NCBI GenBank assembly: GCA_963932145.1
Contig: OZ010595.1
Location: 75,390,090 to 75,454,089, forward strand
Direction: 5' to 3'
DNA from: Acanthosepion lycidas
Lineage: Eukaryota; Mollusca; Cephalopoda; Sepiida; Sepiidae
Length of the DNA: 64,000 nt
Part shown: one piece after another, positions 63,380 through 64,000 of the stretch
How positions within the stretch are numbered: position 1 is the first letter of the stretch
How the letters are laid out: each line of letters opens with the position of its first letter
The notes under the pieces: generated by a model
The model's database searches: none
Seen by the model: only the letters and a program-made list of their open reading frames with translations
What the model was told of the DNA's origin: nothing
Translations under genes and position numbers: made by a program

Positions 63380-64000
63380 TGTTACGGCTGGTGCAGCACA
63401 AAATAAGAAGTACCAGATTCATAGAAATTAAATTTGAGGAGAAAAGATTACATCTAATAACGAAACGTGGATTTTATTTAACATATAATACAATATGTTT
63501 TAGAACAGTAGGGATGAGGTTTAAACAATATAAGTTAGGAAATCCTAACACGTTACTAAGCATGTGAGAGCCCAGAAAGTAGTTGGCTTAATGTGTAAGC
63601 ATACAAAGGAGTGGGAGAGGAAATCCACCGAAGTTAAGATTAAGGCAACTGATTGGAATTCGTTGCTAGTCAAATAATTATCTTATTTTCTTCTTAAAAA
63701 TAGTTTGATATTCACATATATATAAAATAAAAGAGTATGGTCAATAATATCAAGGAAAAAGGGTGAAGTATTTACTGATAGTCTTTTCTTTTTGACGACT
63801 GTCAGAACTTAGATTCTCTTCAGTCGAAGCTTTGTTGTTAAATCAAAAGGACTGGAGTCAACCTCAATAGTCATGGCTGTGGGTCCAGGAGGCAACTGGC
63901 TAGTTGGTACGAATTCCTGTTTATATATGTTTTTTGTATCCTCTAGAACCCAGTAGAAGTTTCTTGTGACTCCTAGGAAGTTCCATTCTATTATTATGAA
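63380..64000 (-). mobile_element. Candidate LTR running off the window
   Basis: The abrupt start TGTTACGGCTGGTGCAGCAC interrupts LINE-C text. Read on the minus strand it would be an LTR 3' end, ...GCTGCACCAGCCGTAACA, with an AAATAAAATCC signal about 95 bp before it. TGTTACG ends are common in BEL/Pao and Ty3 LTRs. The other end lies beyond the window, so neither its length nor its duplication can be checked. Confidence 0.5.

Overview
This is eukaryotic, AT-rich, almost wholly non-coding DNA made of layered transposable-element debris. The mix of elements (tRNA-headed SINEs with a shared central body, several families of EN/RT non-LTR retrotransposons, mariner/Tc1, hAT, piggyBac and pogo relatives, Helitron-like and LTR sequence, and very many (TA)n tracts) suggests a mollusc genome, most likely a cephalopod such as an octopus. 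That assignment is an inference from element types, not from a recognised host gene. No complete host protein gene is visible. The only host-exon candidates are two short splice-bounded segments near 34.7 and 35.1 kb, and they are weak.

I use three working names for LINEs. LINE-A is the family whose C-terminal part reads like ...FLGHIMRKE...; pieces lie at 0.8, 9.3, 15.5, 20.7, 24.5, 28.8, 40.7, 43.6 and 57.2-58.7 kb. LINE-B is a 3.7 kb EN/RT element at 47,860-51,558 with solitary 3' ends at 38.1, 45.1, 56.6 and 59.7 kb. LINE-C is an RT family carrying a KDAGKM motif; pieces lie at 43.3, 46.9, 47.5/52.6, 58.8 and 62-63.4 kb.

Layout. 0-12.4 kb: LINE-A debris, a deleted mariner, SINEs, short hairpin MITEs and a Tc1 fragment. 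12.4-25 kb: long blank tracts, a Copia remnant, a chimeric 5S rRNA/tRNA SINE, a hAT MITE with perfect 8-bp target duplication, a pogo-type MITE and two LTRs. 25.3-37 kb: the least repeat-dense part, with the two candidate exons. 37-46 kb: a small structured mobile module, SINEs, a 79-bp mariner hairpin MITE, many (TA)n tracts and two hammerhead-ribozyme motifs. 46-53 kb: a resolvable nest in which a LINE-C copy was hit by a mariner and the mariner was then hit by LINE-B. 53-64 kb: a nested inverted repeat, a hAT remnant, a mariner deletion derivative, LINE mosaics, another 5S/tRNA SINE, a Helitron-like element and an LTR running off the end.

The most interesting signals are: (1) a textbook type I hammerhead ribozyme directly behind a tRNA-like head at 42.0-42.16 kb (minus strand), with a second hammerhead 400 bp away; (2) a GC-rich structured module of about 200 bp found once alone at 37.2 kb with a 13-bp direct repeat and twice inside an LTR at 22.4-23.1 kb, each time at a TTGCTT site whose empty counterpart is visible in the related LTR at 45.4 kb; (3) the 5S-tRNA composite SINE; (4) the datable nest of insertions at 47-52.7 kb.
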